NCBI GenBank assembly: GCA_037968895.1
Contig: JBBKWJ010000220.1
Span: 1-24,090 of the forward strand
Reading direction: 5' to 3'
Origin: JBBKWJ01 sp037968895
GTDB taxonomy: Bacteria > Actinomycetota > Acidimicrobiia > Acidimicrobiales > SZUA-35
Length of the DNA stretch: 24,090 nucleotides
The position numbers and the translations under genes were made by a program. Shown here piece by piece: positions 22,256 through 24,090 of this stretch (its first letter is position 1; every line of letters starts with the position of its first letter). The notes under the pieces are model-generated. The model made no database searches, was not told the DNA's origin, and was given only the letters and a program-made list of their open reading frames with translations.

Positions 22256-24090
22256 ATGGCTGACACGACTGACCCCCACCTCTGGCTCGAAGAAGTTGAA
22301 GGCGACGAGGCGCTTGCCTGGGTCCGATCACAGAACGAACGGACCCTCTCGGATCTTCAGTCCGATGAGCGTTACGCCAGTTTCGAGGCCGCCGCACTCG
22401 AGGTTCTGACCTCGAAGGAACGGATCCCGTACGGAACAATCCGTGACGGCCAGGTGTACAACTTCTGGCAAGATGACGACCATGTGCGCGGGCTGTGGCG
22501 CACGACATCGCTTGCCAGCTATAGCACTGATACGCCCGACTGGGAGCTCATTCTCGACGTCGATGCCTTGGCCGAATCAGAGGATAAGAACTGGGTTTTC
22601 AAAGGCGCCAATGTCTACAAGCCCAAGGGCAGTGACCGCTACCTCTGCCTTGTCTCGCTCTCCGACGGCGGGAAGGATGCCATCGTCCAGCGCGAGTTCG
22701 ATCTCGACGCTCGCTCCTTTGCACCGGACGGTTTTGTCACCATCGAGGCAAAGCAGGCTGCGTCATGGATAGATGCCGACACTGTCCTCATCGGAACCGA
22801 CTGGGGCCCCGATGCCGACGGTTTGCCTACCGTTACCGACTCTGGCTATCCCTTCGTGGTGAAGCGCTGGACGAGAGGTACACCACTAGCTGACGCCGTC
22901 GAGGTCAAGCGCGGCGTCTCAACCGACGTTGGCGTCTGGCCCTTCACAATCGAAGATGATTCGGGCGACCTCCTGATCGGAGCGGTCCAAGCCGACACCT
23001 TCTTCACCTCGACCTACTGGCTCTTTACCGACAGTGGCCCGATCCAGTGGCCGATCCCACCAAAGTCAACGCCGAAAGGCATCGCCCACGGACAGTTCAT
23101 TTTCTCCCTCGAACAAGACTGGCAACCGGCCGACACGGCGTTCCTTTCCGGGGACCTCGTGGCCTTCAACCTCACCGACTTCCTCGACTCGCACGAGTTG
23201 CCGATCGTCGAACTTGTCTTCCGGCCAGGAGCGACCCAGGCGGTGAGCGGCGTCGCCATCGCCTCGGGCGGCACGCTGTTGTCGATCACCGAAAACGTCG
23301 TCGGCCGGGTTCTGCAATTGGACCGCAACGAGGCTGGCTGGTCAACCACTCCGATCGATCTTCCTGGGGCAGGCGACGTTGGCGTTGCTTTCGCCGATCG
23401 TGATGAGGCAACCGTTCTGCTGAACTACGAGGACTTCCTCACCCCAAGCTCGCTCCTCGCACTCGACAGCCTTTCCGGCACGGTCACCTCGCTCAAGGCA
23501 CTGCCCCCGGCTTTCAACAGCGACGGCCTCGTCGTCGAACAGCTCGTCGCCTCCTCGGCCGATGGCACCCCAATCCCCTACTTCGTGGTCCGCAGCGCCG
23601 ACACTCCATTCGACCAGACAACACCAACCCTGCTCTATGGCTACGGCGGATTCCAGGTCTCCCTCGGCCCGTCCTACAGCGGAACCATTGGCCGGAACTG
23701 GCTTGAGCACGGCGGTGCATACGTCCTCGCCAACATCCGGGGCGGCGGTGAGTTTGGGCCCGTTTGGCATCAGGCTGGCCTCAAAACAAACCGCCAACGG
23801 GTTTACGACGACTTCATCGCCGTCGGTGAGGCAGTCATAGCGTCAGGTCTGACCTCGCCCGAGCACCTTGGCATCATGGGTGGGTCAAACGGCGGTCTGC
23901 TTATGGGGGTCATGCTCAACCAACGGCCCGACCTTTGGAACGCAGTTGTTGTGCAGGTTCCCCTGCTCGACATGCTCCGATTCCATCTTCTATTGGCCGG
24001 TGCCTCTTGGGTTGACGAGTACGGATCGCCCGACGTGCCTGAGGAACGGGCCTTCCTTGAAACCATCTCGCCATACCAGAACTTTGACGC
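22256..24090 (+). CDS. S9A prolyl oligopeptidase-family serine peptidase (3' truncated)
   Basis: The frame is open from the ATG at 22256 to the window edge, 611 codons without a stop. The N-terminus MADTTDPHLWLEEVEGDEALAWVRSQN is the typical S9A opening, and the region to about residue 400 has the character of the seven-bladed propeller that gates the active site. The hydrolase domain follows: LLYGYGGF (Tyr461), NIRGGGEFG (about 493-501) and the nucleophile elbow GGSNGG with Ser544. The catalytic Asp and His lie beyond the edge. No signal peptide, so cytoplasmic cleavage of short peptides is expected. The exact specificity (prolyl oligopeptidase versus related S9 enzymes) is not decided by the visible part. 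Confidence 0.93.
   Translation, partial: MADTTDPHLWLEEVEGDEALAWVRSQNERTLSDLQSDERYASFEAAALEVLTSKERIPYGTIRDGQVYNFWQDDDHVRGLWRTTSLASYSTDTPDWELILDVDALAESEDKNWVFKGANVYKPKGSDRYLCLVSLSDGGKDAIVQREFDLDARSFAPDGFVTIEAKQAASWIDADTVLIGTDWGPDADGLPTVTDSGYPFVVKRWTRGTPLADAVEVKRGVSTDVGVWPFTIEDDSGDLLIGAVQADTFFTSTYWLFTDSGPIQWPIPPKSTPKGIAHGQFIFSLEQDWQPADTAFLSGDLVAFNLTDFLDSHELPIVELVFRPGATQAVSGVAIASGGTLLSITENVVGRVLQLDRNEAGWSTTPIDLPGAGDVGVAFADRDEATVLLNYEDFLTPSSLLALDSLSGTVTSLKALPPAFNSDGLVVEQLVASSADGTPIPYFVVRSADTPFDQTTPTLLYGYGGFQVSLGPSYSGTIGRNWLEHGGAYVLANIRGGGEFGPVWHQAGLKTNRQRVYDDFIAVGEAVIASGLTSPEHLGIMGGSNGGLLMGVMLNQRPDLWNAVVVQVPLLDMLRFHLLLAGASWVDEYGSPDVPEERAFLETISPYQNFD

Noticed and set aside
21975..22508. Minus-strand open frame of 177 codons across the exporter/peptidase divergent region
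   Set aside because: It overlaps the real start regions of both flanking genes, is rich in Arg/Ser and shows no domain; the plus-strand S9A frame is far better supported.
1..24090. CRISPR array, tRNA, rRNA, insertion sequence, attachment site
   Set aside because: No regularly spaced repeats, cloverleaf-like sequence, transposase, terminal inverted repeats or integrase were seen; the window is almost entirely coding.

Overview
The window is 24 kb of densely coding bacterial chromosome on both strands, with no RNA genes, insertion sequences, prophage or CRISPR seen. The moderately high GC (by eye, not computed), GTG/TTG starts, leaderless-looking starts (-10 box six bases before the start codon), an F420/flavin split-barrel protein, a class III cyclase with a mycobacterial-type N-terminal domain, and a PhoP-type direct repeat in front of an OmpR-family regulator all suggest Actinomycetota. 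An Acidimicrobiia-like lineage is possible, but that is inference only. There is no gene-free stretch over 300 bases; the longest gap is 160 bp (7332-7491).

Region 1 (1-3576, +): the end of a polyamine ABC importer operon, potA (5' truncated), potB, potC and the lipoprotein potD, closed by a strong intrinsic terminator. Region 2 (3589-7331, -): a two-component pair (response regulator, then histidine kinase, ATGA overlap) followed by a YtcJ-like amidohydrolase. The regulator has a two-copy direct repeat upstream that matches the mycobacterial PhoP box. A small split-barrel flavin/F420 protein (7492-7911, +) diverges from it.

Region 3 (7908-15648, -) is the core: eight tightly packed genes, marR, 3-hydroxyanthranilate dioxygenase, kynureninase, kynurenine 3-monooxygenase, tryptophan 2,3-dioxygenase, aldehyde dehydrogenase, a DHDPS-fold aldolase/lyase and an aspartate-dehydrogenase-like protein. 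The four kynurenine genes are joined by 4-bp stop/start overlaps. Tryptophan would be converted to 2-amino-3-carboxymuconate semialdehyde (ACMS). Kynurenine formamidase, ACMS decarboxylase and quinolinate phosphoribosyltransferase are not in the window. The three extra genes may form an alternative lower pathway; this is the main metabolic unknown.

Divergent from marR (15705-16637, +) is a second tryptophan-dioxygenase homologue. It keeps the heme ligand and the carboxylate-binding residues, but the distal active-site His is Gly, so it probably has a different heme chemistry. Two copies of a TATTC-N4-GAAT palindrome lie in the 56-bp divergent promoter, one exactly between the marR -35 and -10, suggesting that MarR controls both the kynurenine operon and the odd dioxygenase.

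Region 4 (16701-20058, +): a class III nucleotide cyclase, a SAM-dependent methyltransferase and a formylglycine-type sulfatase. Region 5 (20076-22207, -): an ABC exporter (membrane protein plus ATPase), divergent from an S9A prolyl-oligopeptidase-family gene (22256 to the right edge, +) that is cut by the window end before its catalytic Asp and His.
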